Source: Streblospio benedicti
Taxonomy: Eukaryota; Annelida; Polychaeta; Spionida; Spionidae
Length of the DNA stretch: 64,000 bases
NCBI GenBank assembly: GCA_019095985.1
Contig: CM032660.1
Location: 22,679,800-22,743,799 of the forward strand
Direction of reading: 5' to 3'
Shown: positions 24,534 to 37,887 of the stretch, piece by piece
Layout of the letters: each line of letters opens with the position of its first letter
How positions within the stretch are numbered: the first letter of the stretch is position 1
Position numbers and translations under genes: made by a program
Notes under the pieces: generated by a model
Told to the model about the DNA's origin: nothing
Seen by the model: the letters and a program-made list of their open reading frames with translations, nothing else
The model's database searches: none

Positions 24534-24845
24534 ACTCCCACGATCGTTTTCTTGAAAACGCATGATAATACGGTTGATAAGCATATATTTTGTTCACTTC
24601 CGGAAGGAAGTGCCAACATTTGTAAACGGGGGTATTGAGGCATGCCGAACAATATTCTGTCCAAGTTAACAAGTGATCTGAGCAACCCATCATGCTCAAA
24701 ATTCAAGATGGCCGCCAGCATGGCTGCCCAATGTTGTATTATCACATATCTCTTAGAAAAATCTTGAAGCTATGCTCTTATTTTGTATAACCCGCAACAA
24801 ACGAATCTTGAAGCCGATGGCAAGCCGAGGTCATTTTTATAGCTT

Positions 24846-24990
24846 TTCATAGTACTAGACAACGCTGAGATCATCCTAGCTCAGCACAAGCGGTATTTTT
24901 GCCTGCACAAGTGAGCGTCAGTGAGCCCGTGCAGACGAAGATACCACTTGTCCAGATCTCCCGTGATCTCAATACTATAACATAACATTA
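24846..24990. repeat. Imperfect hairpin repeat
   Basis: ATAGTACTAGACAACGCTGA and CAAGCGGTATTTTTGCCTGC on the left pair imperfectly with GTGCAGACGAAGATACCACT and GATCTCAATACTAT on the right. The apical region is AAGTGAGCGTCAGTGAGCC, again rich in GTGAG-type words as in other hairpins of the window. Confidence 0.65.
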
Positions 24991-24999
24991 TTCTTCTAA

Positions 25000-26820
25000 T
25001 GTCCATCCAAGCCCTACTCCTGATGTCTTCATTCATGCACATGTTATGCCTAAAACCTATATAAATAGGTTCTAAATAAACCTGGCGTATACGTTAGTCA
25101 CTAAAGTCGTTGTACCGGCTTCCACCACTGCCTTTATTGGGAGAAGACTATCCAATTTTGCTCAAATCCAATAAGCTTTTTTTCTTCGTGCATTGGGACA
25201 AATCAGACCCTCGCCACTAATCACACCAATGCCTCGTTTCCTTGAATTGACAAGCACCTGCGAGAGACACCTGCTGTTATCGTCACTCTGGGACTGATCA
25301 TTAGATGTTCAAGGGTTCTTGTGTTTTCAAATGGAGTAAAACAAATCCAACTTACTCCTGAATTTTAAGTGGACACTTGTTGTTGTCATTGTTCAGTCTA
25401 GCAGACGAAGGTTTGTTTCCTGGGCTTCTTGCGATCGTGATCATACATATAAACAATAGGCCTATAATTCGAGTGAATTGAATGCCATGGTGGTCAGACA
25501 TTTCTTTTCAGGAATCGTCAACATTACACCAAGCCTCATGCACGAGTTGCAAATTATCAACGTTTAACAATAAAACTGCATGAGGCCAAGAAGCCCTAAA
25601 CACTGCAGATCCAGGATTTCCTTAAAATGTGGTTAAAGCCTCATAAGCACAGCGACCCTCCCGTTCGGGATCAGGTCTAAACGATGATCACTCTAGGCCT
25701 GGAAGCCTCGTCTACAGCCTGTCCAGTCTTTCTACAGAGTCCGGGATGACATGAGTGACGCCGTGTCACGTGAGGTGCGATGATTGACGTGCAGGTTACT
25801 GGGGGAGGGGTTGGGGGATTACATGATTGACGCGTGGATTAAAAACGTATGACAGAGAGATTTTTTGAGGTTGAGCATGAGTGAAACTATGTATGACATG
25901 AAAAAGTAGTGGAATGATTCGTAATTATAACAGCCAGGGAAATGTTTGTCTGTGTTAATGACAGTACATATACAAACCTTGTTGAAGTCTCGTTCTATGT
26001 GTTCATATAATCATCAGGACTAAATGCACACATGAGTTTTACTTTTATCCTAATAGCAAGTTACAAAAAAGAGTATGCCTACCAAGTTTAAGAAAAGGTG
26101 GAGAGTAGCAAGCTAAGTGGCAGTGACAAAAATGGTTCAATAGACTGGGGCCTCACCCCGGCCTTATTATTCATTTAACAGGTTATTGAAACAACCCCTC
26201 ATTCAAACCCTCCACTTAAGCAAGAATTCGTGTAAAAGCTAACCAATCAGAGGTTGGTAAACGCTCATTTTTGGAACTAAAACTATTAAATAAACACACC
26301 AATCCCAGATAGAGAGTGCTAGCACTCACAGTTCACGCAACCTAAGCATGTAATCTAATGTGGGGTTGATGCTCTACACAATAGATTAATGTTCCTGTCA
26401 CCCTGCCCAATTACACCCTCCTGATACTAATGGAGGACCTATGCTTCCCACAATAGATGTCGGACTCAATCTGCCCAATCTGCGAGTTCGTTGCACCGCA
26501 CTAATGGAGGACTTGCGCGGCCATGGGTATTCAGATTTGCGATGACATCGGGTAGTCCGAAACGAGGCATTGAGTGAGAGCCTAAAAAAAGCAGAGTTGA
26601 TATAGGTGGGTGACAGATCGGCTCACGTGATCCTCTCATCATGGGCCGGAAATAACACCCGGAAGTATGCGCGGAAAGTGCGCAGGCGCGGTGACGGCGG
26701 CGCACCTGTTATAGAGCACGTGCGTTTGTTGTGATAGCATGGTAGAATGGATTGTTGGTCTCCCATCATGGCCGCACTTAGAGCTTATTACAGGAAATGG
26801 GGTCACATGGGAACACACGA
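25000..26820. other. Intergenic DNA, nothing supportable
   Basis: Read on both strands without finding a coding exon, RNA gene or repeat end that could be defended. GC rises locally near 26480-26720 but the open frame there (minus strand, 26466-26705) has no recognisable domain. Confidence 0.5.
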
Positions 26821-26822
26821 TA

Positions 26823-27800
26823 CGATTGATTGATTGATTTTATTATAGTGACATGGTATATGAATAGCATAATATAATATGCTATACAGGTTATACCCAG
26901 CCCTTTACAATTACTAAAGAAAAGAAAATGAGACTTTTTATATGAGTATATACAAACACAAAAATACATGCAATTTACATAAAAACTTAACAAGAATATA
27001 CGTCAAAGTATTATGTCATATTACACAGTATTTGATGAGTATGTATATAAGTATAGTATTCTCATTTATATAAGTTATTTTTTCGAGTAATCCATGCTTG
27101 ATTAATAAATTTTGACATATCTCTCCATCTGTTTTTCATTAAATATATAGATTTATTTTGCAAATTCATCATAAGAAATTCATTACATGATAAATTAACT
27201 ACATTATACAAATTTCGTCTGACATTATCATATAATGAACATTCACATACAAAGTGCATTTCTGATTCAACTTGTCCAGTATTGCAGAGTTCACACAGTC
27301 TTTCTGGGGCCGGTAGCCTGAAGAATCTACCCGTTTCTATTCTAAGGGGCAGAATGCCACAGCGAATTTGTGCAAGCAAAGACCTAGTTTGTCTATCACG
27401 GATAAACTGCACGTACGGTTCAATTTCAAAATTATTTTTGAACAATTTGTAATATTCTAATTTAGGTTTAATCTGAACTTCTCGATGCCAAGAGGTTGCC
27501 ATGATATCTTTGGTTTTGATTTCACTAATTCTAGATCACACGAAAGTTTTTTGTAAATACATTTTCCATTTGAAGGTTGATAAATAGTTCTTTAATTCCA
27601 GATGACCAATTTTTACAACTTTTTTCGTAGTCATAGTTAAATACCTTTTTTGTTAGTCTGTCATCTGGCATACTAAGTACCCTATTCCAGAACCTCATAA
27701 GGCATAAATATCTACTATAAATTGGCTTCACCCAACCCATGTCACCTATAATGGCAGAATTTGGAGCAAATTTGTGAACACACAGGTAGCATCTCATGAT
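26823..27800 (-). mobile_element. 3' end of a non-LTR retrotransposon
   Basis: The minus-strand frame 27502-27062 encodes SLLAQIRCGILPLRIETGRF followed by ERLCELCNTG and EMHFVCECSLY. This CxxC...H...C arrangement after a conserved LR.G..PL..E.GR block is typical of the ORF2 C-terminus of several LINE clades in invertebrates. A second frame, 27797-27531, continues the same protein upstream with a frame change. The 3' terminus is an AT-rich stretch ending in TCAATCAATCAATC (minus strand; TGATTGATTGATT at 26827-26840 on plus). The RT and endonuclease are missing, so it is a dead 5'-truncated copy. Confidence 0.75.
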
Positions 27801-28042
27801 ACGACTATTTTATTCTTAGTACATGCACTTGTGACAATACAACCTCCGGTGGGAAGGGTAAAGTGGTCTGATAAGTGAGGAGGCCCCTTGATCATGTACA
27901 ATGATATAAGGCTGGTGATGGCAGTTATTGCATATAGTATGCAGACCCAGATATCCAACTTAAAGGCATCAATGGTGACGGCTTTGCTGGGAATTACCCA
28001 CCAGTTTTAGTGCTGCCACCTAATAACTGAAGAAAAAGTTGT

Positions 28043-28043
<1 letters not shown>

Positions 28044-28096
<53 letters not shown>
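28044..28096. repeat. Pure CTG trinucleotide repeat, ~17 units
   Basis: Uninterrupted CTG run in intergenic DNA. No coding frame with flanking support. Confidence 0.95.
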
Positions 28097-28098
<2 letters not shown>

Positions 28099-28099
28099 T

Positions 28100-30450
28100 A
28101 GTGACATTCAAACGAATAAAACTAGCACAACGCACACTTTTACATAAAGCTTCCTGGACGTTGGTATCCAAGTATACGATCAATGCCTATTGTTAGAAGT
28201 AAGCCAGAACAGCACTGACAGAAATAGCGCCAAATTGGTTGAATAATTGATGTGTCAGAAAGGGTTAGAAGAGTGATCCGGACATGTTCATATCATAGCT
28301 CCATTGTCACAGCCATGTGTGGCGCTCATCAAAGGGGATCAAGGGTAAGGGAGGGGGGGGCATGGTCAGTGGTGGCAGCATTGTTACACACATGGCCGCG
28401 GCTATTCAACCAAAGAGGACCCAAGAGGGCTGCAAGTGGGGAAGGTTTAGGGCTCCTACGATGGGGGAAAATGATAAACCCCATGCAGCTGCTCAATGCC
28501 CCGGGTGAACCACAATTTGGCCGAGTTATGAGTAACAGAACTTTAGTAACTCTCTACCACCATGACAAATTCACCAACACTCTGAGTTGTGAGCACGGCT
28601 GATTCGCTGGATTTCCTCTCATTCTTCATGGTGTGACTGCCACCAAGGGTCTCTTTTCGCGTACAATGTCCTCTAATAGACGCATGTTACACGTGACTCA
28701 GTGGCTGTGGGTGCGACTTTCTGTTTTGCAGAGGAGGTGATCAGACGTGTAACATGCACGCACGCTATTTAGCTGGTATTGAATTAGAATCAATCTTGTT
28801 AAGCCACATTGTCGTAACAGGAGTGGTTTAAAAAGATTGGCTCATATTCTCCTCCATATTTCTATCTACTATTAGGCGCCGGCGCCTAGGCCTGTTTGTT
28901 GCCTATAACAGTATATACCAGACTACACGTAAAACATGTCCTCACGATCTGCATGGCGTTGAAATTTCATCAGCAGCTACAATAGCTAGAATTGCAATAA
29001 ACCTGTCATAAATTGAAGTACGCACACTCTGTATTCTCATGTATCACATTGATGGTGACCAATGGAGAAACATAATATGTAAATAGCAGCAAGTAATTTG
29101 TGCATATCCCAGCCCAGATGACCAGGATTTCTTACGATCCTGAGACGCATATTAATCATGCTGCTGTCAGCACCAGATACTGAGATCCCGTGGTGAAAAG
29201 GACACGAGACATACAGACCAGTCAGTTTCGTTCCGGGGATTCGACTCACGTTTTAATATATGTTTAGTACCTCTAATTTATGTGCCAATGAAGTTTATTC
29301 CCAATCGCATGGATTGCACACATCCATTACTCCCTCCCATACATGCATATGCTCGAGGCTATCAGTGTTACGTTGCATGTGCCTGCTAGTTAGAAGCTCA
29401 TGGGCGTGAAAATCCGTCATCAACTAAATTAAATGTCATGGCTGTACATCGTATATAGTACACCTGCCAATTAAGACCACCTCTATAGCAAGGCAATATT
29501 TTGTGGTCCCAAACATCCACATAGCAGAGACCACTACAAACCTGCGTAAATTGACTACCTCTGTATTATTGCGACTATTTGCAGCAATTCGCGTCATAGT
29601 CGCAAAAGATAGGTTCTTCTGTATGTGCTGGTTCGTTTATTAGGCCTGTGACACACAGCGTAACCCGTTTATCTGGACACCTTTCTCTTGATAACAACCT
29701 GTCTCATTCGTACAGTCCCCCTGTTTCCCATCTTCCCTTTATAACACTATTAACCTCTTTTTTAAGGACACATGTACAATGTGGCCACCATTCACTTCCC
29801 CTAAATGTAAGCTATGTTCTACTGTAGCATCCGCCCACACCTACTGATGCTGTCGGCTGCACGGAGCAGGATTGTTGTGATTTATCGCAGTGGTGTCAAT
29901 TAACAGCCAATACATAATGGCGTGGTGGCCCTGGCTAGTGGCTGTAAGTTACAACGCAAATATAGGATGTACTTGACTCGGCTGTTGATGGCCTTGCTTA
30001 TTGGCATTTATGATAGCAATATGCTGACAGGTCAAGCGGGAAGATGGGTGGGGGTTGCTTGCTGTCGTGGCGTCTATGGAGGTGTTGTTACATTACAGGG
30101 GTGTGGTTGTGTGGATGGGGGTGTAAAGTTGTGTGTGTGTGTGGGGGGGGGGGGTGATTGGTGATGAGGGTAGGCTAATGTATCCAACACATCTGCCAGA
30201 CTGAATTAGTTTATACACCACCCAATGCAATTGGTCGCGGGGTGTGAAGGTTACAAAACAGCAATACCAAATGAGCGTGACTTCTATTGTTGGCGATCCT
30301 GGCTGTTGCCAGCTATGAGAAGAAATGGGTGGCAGATCTCAAGACCTAACAAGGTGGAGTAGGAGACTCAAGGTTGTGGAGTGGTGGGTGTTTGTTTGAT
30401 GCAGCCCATATACCTGCCAGACTGAATATGGCACGCACGATTGTTATTAA
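28100..30450. other. Intergenic DNA; possible Tigger-like fragment near 29465
   Basis: No gene seen. CAATTAAGACCACCTCTATA at about 29468 recalls TIR-proximal sequence of pogo/Tigger-type MITEs and the similar words at 34248 and 36640. Too decayed to delimit. Confidence 0.45.
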
Positions 30451-30454
30451 ACCT

Positions 30455-30650
30455 GTGTCACACAGGATTGCCCACCACCCCTAACGTATTGACAAGAGAT
30501 TAGAAATTTGAATTTCCCACTTGTTGTCGCCGATCTGTCGAGAAATTTTACCTTTGTGCGCTGGATGGAGCATAATGTAATAAACTTAATATGAAATTAT
30601 TGGCGTAGTATCAGGAGAGTACAAAGCAGAGTGGGCGATCATAGGCCATT
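30455..30650. repeat. Dispersed repeat L, copy 1
   Basis: It shares GTGTCACACAGGATT, AACGTATTGACA, AAACTTAATATGAAATTATT and GAGTACAAAGCAGA with 57240-57412, in the same order and orientation. No coding capacity; class unknown. Confidence 0.65.
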
Positions 30651-30874
30651 TGGGTTTAAAAATGCATGAAAACACATAAAACTAGATCAAAGGTGTTCAA
30701 CGTGTTCAAAGAACACGGCGTCGCTAGAATGACGTTGACTTATGGGCAATTAAGATATATACTGAAACGATGTATACTTTACAATTAAGAACTGTAGTAT
30801 GAATTTGAGGAGAAAACATCAGATGAATTTACAGCATTACAACAATGATTAATAATATTCCACACACACGAAAC

Positions 30875-31053
<179 letters not shown>

Positions 31054-31440
31054 ACACACCCCCACACACACGCACCCCTCCCACACACACACACACAGAG
31101 GCACGCAGTCACGCAGGCAGACAGGCACGCAGGCACGCACACCCAATCACGCACACCTGCACACGCACGCACACACGCACACACACGCACACACATACAC
31201 ACACACAAACATACATGTACAAATGAACGAAACACAAGGCTTTGCTTCAGTTGCTAAAAAACAACACAATAATCAATCTTATAGGACTAGCAAAGTTGCA
31301 AATCCGTTCAGTATACAACCCACAAAAATGTCCTTTGTGATTATTAAACTCATTCTGGACTATATATATATATATTTTTTTTTATACTTCTCTCTCACGC
31401 ACAAGCATTTTCTACCAACACACATATAGCACAGCATACA

Positions 31441-31591
31441 ACCCTAAGCTTCCATTTAACAAATCAAGTGGCCCATGGGAAAAATTTGAGACCAGAAACC
31501 ATCATCCCAAGCAGCTCGCTGCTTTGGGATGATGGTATCATTCTGGTCTCAAACAAGGCCACTATATAGTTAAATGGAAGCTTTAGGGTTG
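31441..31591. repeat. Hairpin repeat, ~70-bp arms
   Basis: 31441-31510 and 31522-31591 are imperfect reverse complements (ACCCTAAGCTTCCATTTAAC against GTTAAATGGAAGCTTTAGGG). The loop is GCAGCTCGCTG. Weaker symmetry reaches further out to TATATA/CTCTCTCAC blocks at 31362-31402 and 31630-31672, so the whole foldback may span about 330 bp. Confidence 0.85.
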
Positions 31592-31699
31592 TAAACCTGT
31601 CTCTCAGCTAATCCTGTTCTTGTAAAAGACGTGTGAGAGAGAGAAGTTATAAAAAAATGTATATATATATATATCCGCATTGGGAAAAACATATATCAT

Positions 31700-33410
31700 T
31701 CTGGACTAGTATTACATGTATGTCAATTTCAACAACCCGCTTTTATTCTGCAACAAACGAGATGAATTTCATGAGAATCAGCTTAGATGAGTCTTAGATT
31801 GAAGAAATTTATGGCCCAAAAAGTGGGTTCGCCTCAATTATGATGACACGATTTATAAGCAATACGGATATTAAGTTAGATGTGATGTTGATTGTTGTCG
31901 TTTGCGTGTTTGGGGCCATTATCCTCATGACATTAGAGTGCGGAAGAAGCAAGATAATGATGATTAGCGTAGCAATAAGACTGCATGCATATGTGTCCCC
32001 ATTAGGGGTTATTGGAATAAAAAGTTTAATTAAATGGTTGTATAACCAAAGGGGCTCAGGTTGAAGTAAGCACATGCAGATAAGAACATGCAGAAATCCT
32101 TATGAGAGGCGAGAACAGGAAAGATGAATGAATTTAAGTGAAAAGATTTTACCCTATGTATATGTCTTAAATATATTCTTCTATTCAATTGTCAGTGCAT
32201 TAACAAGAGACGAAAGAGTGTTAGTAGGCATTCAGCCAGGTTATCCATTAAATAGCCATGATCATTTTTTTTGTCAAAATCCTAGTTACACAATATCCAT
32301 TTGATTAAACATTTTGGATTAAATAACCCTAATTGGAGCACGCACATATGCTGGCAGTTCAAATGTTGTTATTTCATCAGGATCCTGTCGTTGATCCAGG
32401 TAAAAACTCTGGGTTGTGAGAAATAATTCGTAATGCTCAACAACCTCCGGCCCAGTACATATGATTACGTCATCTATTATATTATACATTGCAGGAACTC
32501 TGTTATAGATCTAATGAGGTTGCGGTCAGCAAGGGTAAAGGATGGTTGTTAGGCCGTCCTACAGCCCAAAGGCGAGCCATAGTTAGGTTGCATTGTCTCT
32601 TACATCCTGCAGACGGGTGGTTATGTCAGTCTAGCCTCGGGTTTGGGCCCATACCACATTGGGATCTGCGTTTGGTTGCTCTGCTATTGATGTGCTAATG
32701 AACACTATTTCAAACTACATAGCTTAAAGGCATTCATTATTCCAATTCATAGAAGCACATATATATTTTACATAACAATGAAACACAAGCAGATCCAGGG
32801 CGGACACAAGGAGCCCTTTTTGTCTCTAAAATGTCACTGTCTTTGAGCATATAAAATCCATAAGTCCTGTGGAATGTGAATGCCTCTCCTTTCCCCTCAA
32901 AATTGGAATCCGTCAGTGTGTAAGGTTTATCATTGTAATTGCGTGTTAGATTTTGATAGTTAAAATTATGTATTTTACAAACTTTAGGAAGTTTTAGCAC
33001 AGAGTATTCTCATTTTTTTGACAATGTCATTATGTAAAATAGTATTTTCAAAACGATAATCCATCAATACGTTTACTCAAATAACCTAGGTTAAATAGTA
33101 ATACTGAAAAACTATAATGTGAAATAAATTGTTTATGGGAAGGCTGCTTTCTCCATTTTTATCTTATCGTCAATAGTTGGTTGCATAGGTATAATAAAGC
33201 ATTTGAAATTCATAAAATAGGTGTTCTTTATTTACCACCTTAAAATATATAGAGACAATATCAAATCTGTAAAAAATAGTCCTATGTTTTTGCAATGTCT
33301 CCGAAATGTTGCAAGCAATCACAATATCTGAAATTTACACAGTTTTGAATAGTCACACATCATGGCAGCATAGAGCTACAGGCTGATCAGAAATTATCAT
33401 TTTCACTCTC
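31700..33410. other. Intergenic DNA, nothing supportable
   Basis: Two antiparallel open frames of 74 and 88 codons at about 31809-32075 mirror each other and have no recognisable domain. Nothing else stands out. Confidence 0.5.
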
Positions 33411-33411
33411 A

Positions 33412-34130
33412 CTAACCCCCCAGTTAGAGTGGCCACGCCGCGTAAATTTTTATCTGCGAAAAAAATGACAGAGTCCGTAAAAAGATGAAAAATTGGGAAA
33501 AATTAACACTTTCATTGTCGAATAGGTCGGCGGCGCCGGATGGCTCCGGCGCGTTGCCCAGCGGACTCTTGCGGTGCGAAAAATATGCTCCTTGCTACCT
33601 CGCATCAACACCGTGAGCAAAAATTGTGCGGCGTCCCACCACTTCTCTGGAAAAGTGGATTTTTCACGCCGCGCTAACAACTCCGCACGGACGGGGACTA
33701 TTGATTAAATTTCATTTAAGCTGGGTTTTTAGTTCGCTGCCGTATTTGGCACCCGACGGACTCCGTCTGCTTTAGTCCGATGTAAAATGACCGCCATTCA
33801 GCGCCGCTGTCGCCACGCCGCAAAAGCTATCTGCGCCAAGAATAGTGTCCACTCCGTCTGCTTCCGTGGTCAAGTCGGCGTCTGTCGGTGCCAAGAATAG
33901 TGTCCACTCCGTCTGCTTCCGTGGTCACGCCGCAGTCGACGTCTGTCGGTGCCTTGCGGTGCATATTTCGATCGAGGGGTTATTATTTTGCCTGCGGCGT
34001 CACTTCTACTCCGCCAGGAATGGACATTTTTCTCGATTTTTAAAACTTTAGCCCTTGGACAGTGTCGGGACCACGGACTCCGTCCAAGCGTCCAACGCTG
34101 TCTTCACTCACAAAGGGGGGGTAATACAAT
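33412..34130. mobile_element. Possible short TIR element with tandem core
   Basis: The segment is richer in GC than its flanks and starts and ends with C-rich/G-rich words (ACTAACCCCCCAGTTAGAG near 33412; CACTCACAAAGGGGGGGTAA near 34125) that are weakly complementary. Inside, AATAGTGTCCACTCCGTC with its flanks occurs twice in tandem (33841-33890 and 33894-33950). Words such as CACGCCGC and GTCTGTCGG recur. No coding capacity. Element status is an inference. Confidence 0.4.
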
Positions 34131-34234
34131 TCCATATCCGTATATCAAGTCTATCTGTATAATCTATTCTTTTCTGCTATGAAATTTTCTTTATTTTCAT
34201 GAATCTATCTGCTGCAACATGCTAACATAATACT

Positions 34235-34305
34235 GTATAACCTCCAATTAAAACCACCTCTCTATTGAGACCACTTCTATAATAAGACAATTTGGTTTTC
34301 TAGAT
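34235..34305. repeat. pogo/Tigger-like MITE half
   Basis: TACTGTATAACCTCCAATTA followed by AAACCACCTCTCTATTGAGA resembles the terminal region of pogo-type MITEs. GACCACCTCTCTATTGAGAC near 36630 and CCTAATACAGTAA near 36675 could be its other end, so the LINE at 34310-36462 would have landed inside it. Confidence 0.35.
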
Positions 34306-34780
34306 GACAACCCTCAGAATGAAAAGAACTATAGAGCAGAAATAAATTCTTTTGTAGACTGGTGTGATAACAATTATTTAAACCTTAATGTAAAGAAAAC
34401 TATAGAAATGATTATTGATTTCAGAAAAATTAAAATTAAAATTTCACCAATTGTAATTAAAGATGAAAATGTTGAATATGTTGAGAATCATAAGTATTTA
34501 GGTAATATTATTAATGATAAATTTTGCAGTTCAGACCACATTGTTAAAATAACAAAGAAAATTAACCACAGATTGTATTTTGTCAGGAAACTTAAAAAGT
34601 TTGGTGTCAACAAAAAAGATTATAAGTTCCTTTTATATGTCCACTGTAGAATCACTTATTAATTTTTGTATAGTGTGTTGGTATGGAAATAGCAATTGTA
34701 AATATCAAAATAGAATTAAAAAGGTAATCAAAACAGCTAAAAAGGTTAGGATGTAATACCACTTTATTAGAAGACTTTTA

Positions 34781-36176
34781 GGCCCCCATTTCACATGGCC
34801 GATCCTAGCTCCAGATCCTCCAAAACACGCCCGTTTTGTCATTTCCGGGTGGATTGTGCGTGATCTGGCCTCAAATGTGGAGTGATTTGGCTGGTTCGGC
34901 AGGGAATGGGCCGTTTTTGGCGGGTTCGGGACCGATTTTTCTTATTTCGGCTTGTGTGCTCCCAACCACACCACCGCCATGCTTTTCGGGACTGTCTGGA
35001 GGGCTTTCTTTACTATTTGGACCATCCTTAGGTCTTTTTGCTGAACTGCGGCCTCGTCTGCTGCATTGGGAAGATGTATGGTGACAGATGAAACCGTAAG
35101 TGCCGCCACTACCGTTATAATCGGAAGCAATAGAAGCATGGAACAGAAGCATTTTTTTTCAACAGCACGATGCTCCAATATTAGTGTTGTATACTTCTGC
35201 CAGTTTCGGGCGCAAAAAGTGTTTTCACTTATCTGGAGAAGTGATTTTGACTTTTTCGGCCTGTGGACTCCCGTTTTTGGATTATTGAGTTGTTGATCTG
35301 TATCAACGTTTTGTGATTTTCTGCTTCGTCTGGAGAAGTAACTTGATGATCGTAAGGTTTCTCTACTACCAGTGGGTTTGCTGACAATTTTCATAAAAGA
35401 TGTTCCCGTTTTTATGTTGTGCTAGTTCCAAATGGTCACATTAGCTTGCCTTTTGGTCCAATCCATCTGAAAGGTCACAGACCGTAATTGCAGACGATCC
35501 CGTACGTTTTAGCTACAGAATATGCAATGAGGCAATATAAAAAGGCTGCATATGTTGGGGGGGGGGGGGGGGGTCATTGTTGTTTGTGTCTCGGAAGGAT
35601 TATACTCAAACACGTATTCACGGTGATTAGGCAACGAATAATTTGCAAAATTGGCAGCCGTTGCACTTAATCTTGTTGTAGTTCAGCAACAATGCCAGGA
35701 GGAGGAAATAAGAGACAAATATTACAAGAGACTGAAGAAGAGAAATATGATAAAGCTTCAGAAAGCGACCTTGAAGATGTTCAAGTTGCTGCTGGCCAGC
35801 AGAGACGACCATATAATCAGAAGAGATTTTGGGTAGGGCCCTGGGTCAGTCAAGCTGCTGCTGTTTCGAATAGAAACATGTGTTGAAAGACCGAAGCTGG
35901 TGGGATTTCACGGTTTAATAGCCACGAGGAGGGGCGGCACCAATATTCTTTGCAGCCGATCAGTTACATCGCTTTGTCCTGCATCGTCTGTCTCGGCCAT
36001 TTCCCGTCACCCACAACGTCTCTGACGGCGTGTGCGGCTCGGTTACTTCGGCATGCTTCGTCTTCAGACTGTTACGTAATAAATATTAATGCATCTCAGC
36101 CGATCCACCCCGAAATGACAAATCGGGCGTCTTTTGGAGGATCTGGAGCTAGGTTCGGCCATGTGAAATGGGGGGG
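34781..36176 (+). mobile_element. Non-autonomous PIF/Harbinger-type transposon nested in a LINE
   Basis: The left end runs GGCCCCCATTTCACATGGCC and on through CCTAGCTCCAGATCCTCCAAAA; the right end is its near-exact reverse complement over about 75 bp. TTTA stands outside both ends (34777-34780 and 36177-36180), which fits the TTA/TWA target preference of PIF/Harbinger. Removing the insert restores continuous LINE sequence. The 1.4-kb length and the single transposase scrap show internal deletion. The well-matched TIRs suggest a more recent insertion than the LINE it broke. Confidence 0.75.
35692..35886 (+). pseudogene. Harbinger transposase N-terminal fragment
   Basis: A 64-codon frame beginning MPGGGNKRQILQ has RRPYNQKRFWVGPWVSQ near its end. 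The FWV.PW motif is characteristic of the start of HARBI1-like transposases (RRFWVRPWL type). The reading stops a few residues later and no DDE catalytic region follows, so only the N-terminal end was kept in this deleted copy. Confidence 0.5.
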
Positions 36177-36462
36177 TTTACAAAGCAGCAGTAAAAACAA
36201 ATGTTCAAAAATTATGAAGGACTCTTCTCATCCTCTCCATTGTCCTTTTAATTTTCTAAACTCAGTACGTCGTCTCAATTCTATGTATGCAAGGACTCTA
36301 AGGTTCAAAACCAGTTGTGTTATACTATCATACTTTTTTGTTTTATATGTTTTGTTTGTCTATTGTAGTACTTGTCTATTGCAATGTGTCCATTGTCTGT
36401 CTTTTGCAATATGTCACAAAACAAGTTTCATGTATAATGATTAATTGTATTGTATTGTATCA

Positions 36463-37880
36463 GTTTATTTCGCATAAAATACATAGTACTTTACTTTACT
36501 TTACTTTTTACTTACTTAAACCATCATTATCAAAATGAACCTCTGTATGGAGACCACTTACTTACTTACTTTTTTCATGGTCCTAAACCATCATAAAGGT
36601 ATCAAAATGAACCTCTGTATGGGCGCCAGACCACCTCTCTATTGAGACTACCTAACACTGGTCCCGAATGTGGTCCTAATACAGTAATTCATTTGAGGGC
36701 TCTGTTTCCCACAGAAAGAATGGTTGTGATGGGAAACATGCTGATTTTACTAGTAAATACTCAGTGCCCAAAAGTATGGATTAATATCGAGTGCATGATA
36801 TTGCAGTGGGATTAGTATCTCATAAAGGCCTTTCCTGAATGTTCCAGTTCAGTTGAATGTTCCAGTTCAGGGTTTGCTTGTTATAAGGCCAGGAGGTCAC
36901 AAGGCAGGAAAGGGTGTGGGTGTGGGTGTGGGAGGGGTTGTGCACCTTTTTTTGCCAAATCAACAAACCACTAGACTAAACCTTTCAGTCGTTTTAGAAC
37001 AGTGGGGTTTCACTTTAAACACAGAAGCCAATATGATCATGTTACCATGTCCCGTTTGTATGTATTCAGTGTGTAGAAATTAAAAGCCCACCTTAATTTC
37101 ATTTATTTAATTCATAAAGATACCTAAATCTTACTTTAAACTGTACGTTTAAAATGCATTTTTGGCTAATGATTTTTGACTAACTTAATGATGGCTTTGC
37201 CCATAAATATTATAGGTCTTCACACTAACTTATACTGCGTATGATAAAAATACATCATTTGTTTGCACTTACTCTAATTTAGCCACCAAACCGATGTGCA
37301 ATAGAATATTCAAATAAAATCATGGTATTTGTAATCGTCTCTCTTGCATCTCTCTTTCTATACAGCACATGTCTACAGTGATTATTTTTTACATTTCTAT
37401 GGTAACGTCTTGTCATTGTTTTTCAGATGAGAATCCTGCCTTCTGAACCCCCCACTCAGCAGCAACAGCAGGATATAATGCTCACGACACACCAATAAAC
37501 AGGCAAATGTGCCCACATAGCGGATACACGACATGGGATTACACGACTCAATCATGACTTTGATATTGCCAGGATATCCGGTTTGGAGTAGAACTGTGAC
37601 ACATAGAGTCTGGGTTGAATATTCAAAACTAATACTGTAAAAACCGTTCTAATGGACAAATACGATACTGCTTCTTAAATGCAAATACCATATTGCTTAA
37701 ATTGGACATTTTGTGATTTACAAAAACAAAAAAACAAAAAAAAAACAAAAACAAAAAAAACCCACACACCCAAAAAACTATTCTATTGATACCATGTACA
37801 CAGGTGTATGCAACTTTATATTGAAATAATGAATCACACACTACAAAGCATGGCACAGACAGTGATAGACCGATGAAGCA
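36463..37880. other. Intergenic or 5' region of the exon at 38029
   Basis: Includes TTTAC and GGGTGT simple repeats (36487-36520; 36915-36935). At 37412-37425 a pyrimidine tract ending TTTTTCAG could be a splice acceptor. It is followed by a CAG-rich stretch to about 37475 that might be a 5' untranslated exon of the gene at 38029, but no matching donor was secured. Confidence 0.4.
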
Positions 37881-37887
37881 ACTTGAC

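Larger units (their letters stand above)
34310..36462 (+). mobile_element. Non-LTR retrotransposon 3' end split by a DNA transposon
   Basis: 34310-34660 encodes a LINE RT C-terminal part: VKKTIEMIIDFRK, then YVENHKYLGNIINDKF and INHRLYFVRKLKKF, the usual layout after the YADD box in CR1/Jockey-type RTs (K.e.m..f......V....YLG..id..l). The frame stops soon after, the catalytic core is missing, and a Harbinger derivative interrupts it at 34781-36176. The 3' remainder (36181-36462) ends in TATTG units, the same tail as the LINE at 14386-15490, so both may be one family. Confidence 0.7.

Noticed and set aside
28044-28096. CTG tract as part of a coding poly-Leu or poly-Ala exon
   Set aside because: No flanking open frame or splice signal; treated as a microsatellite.
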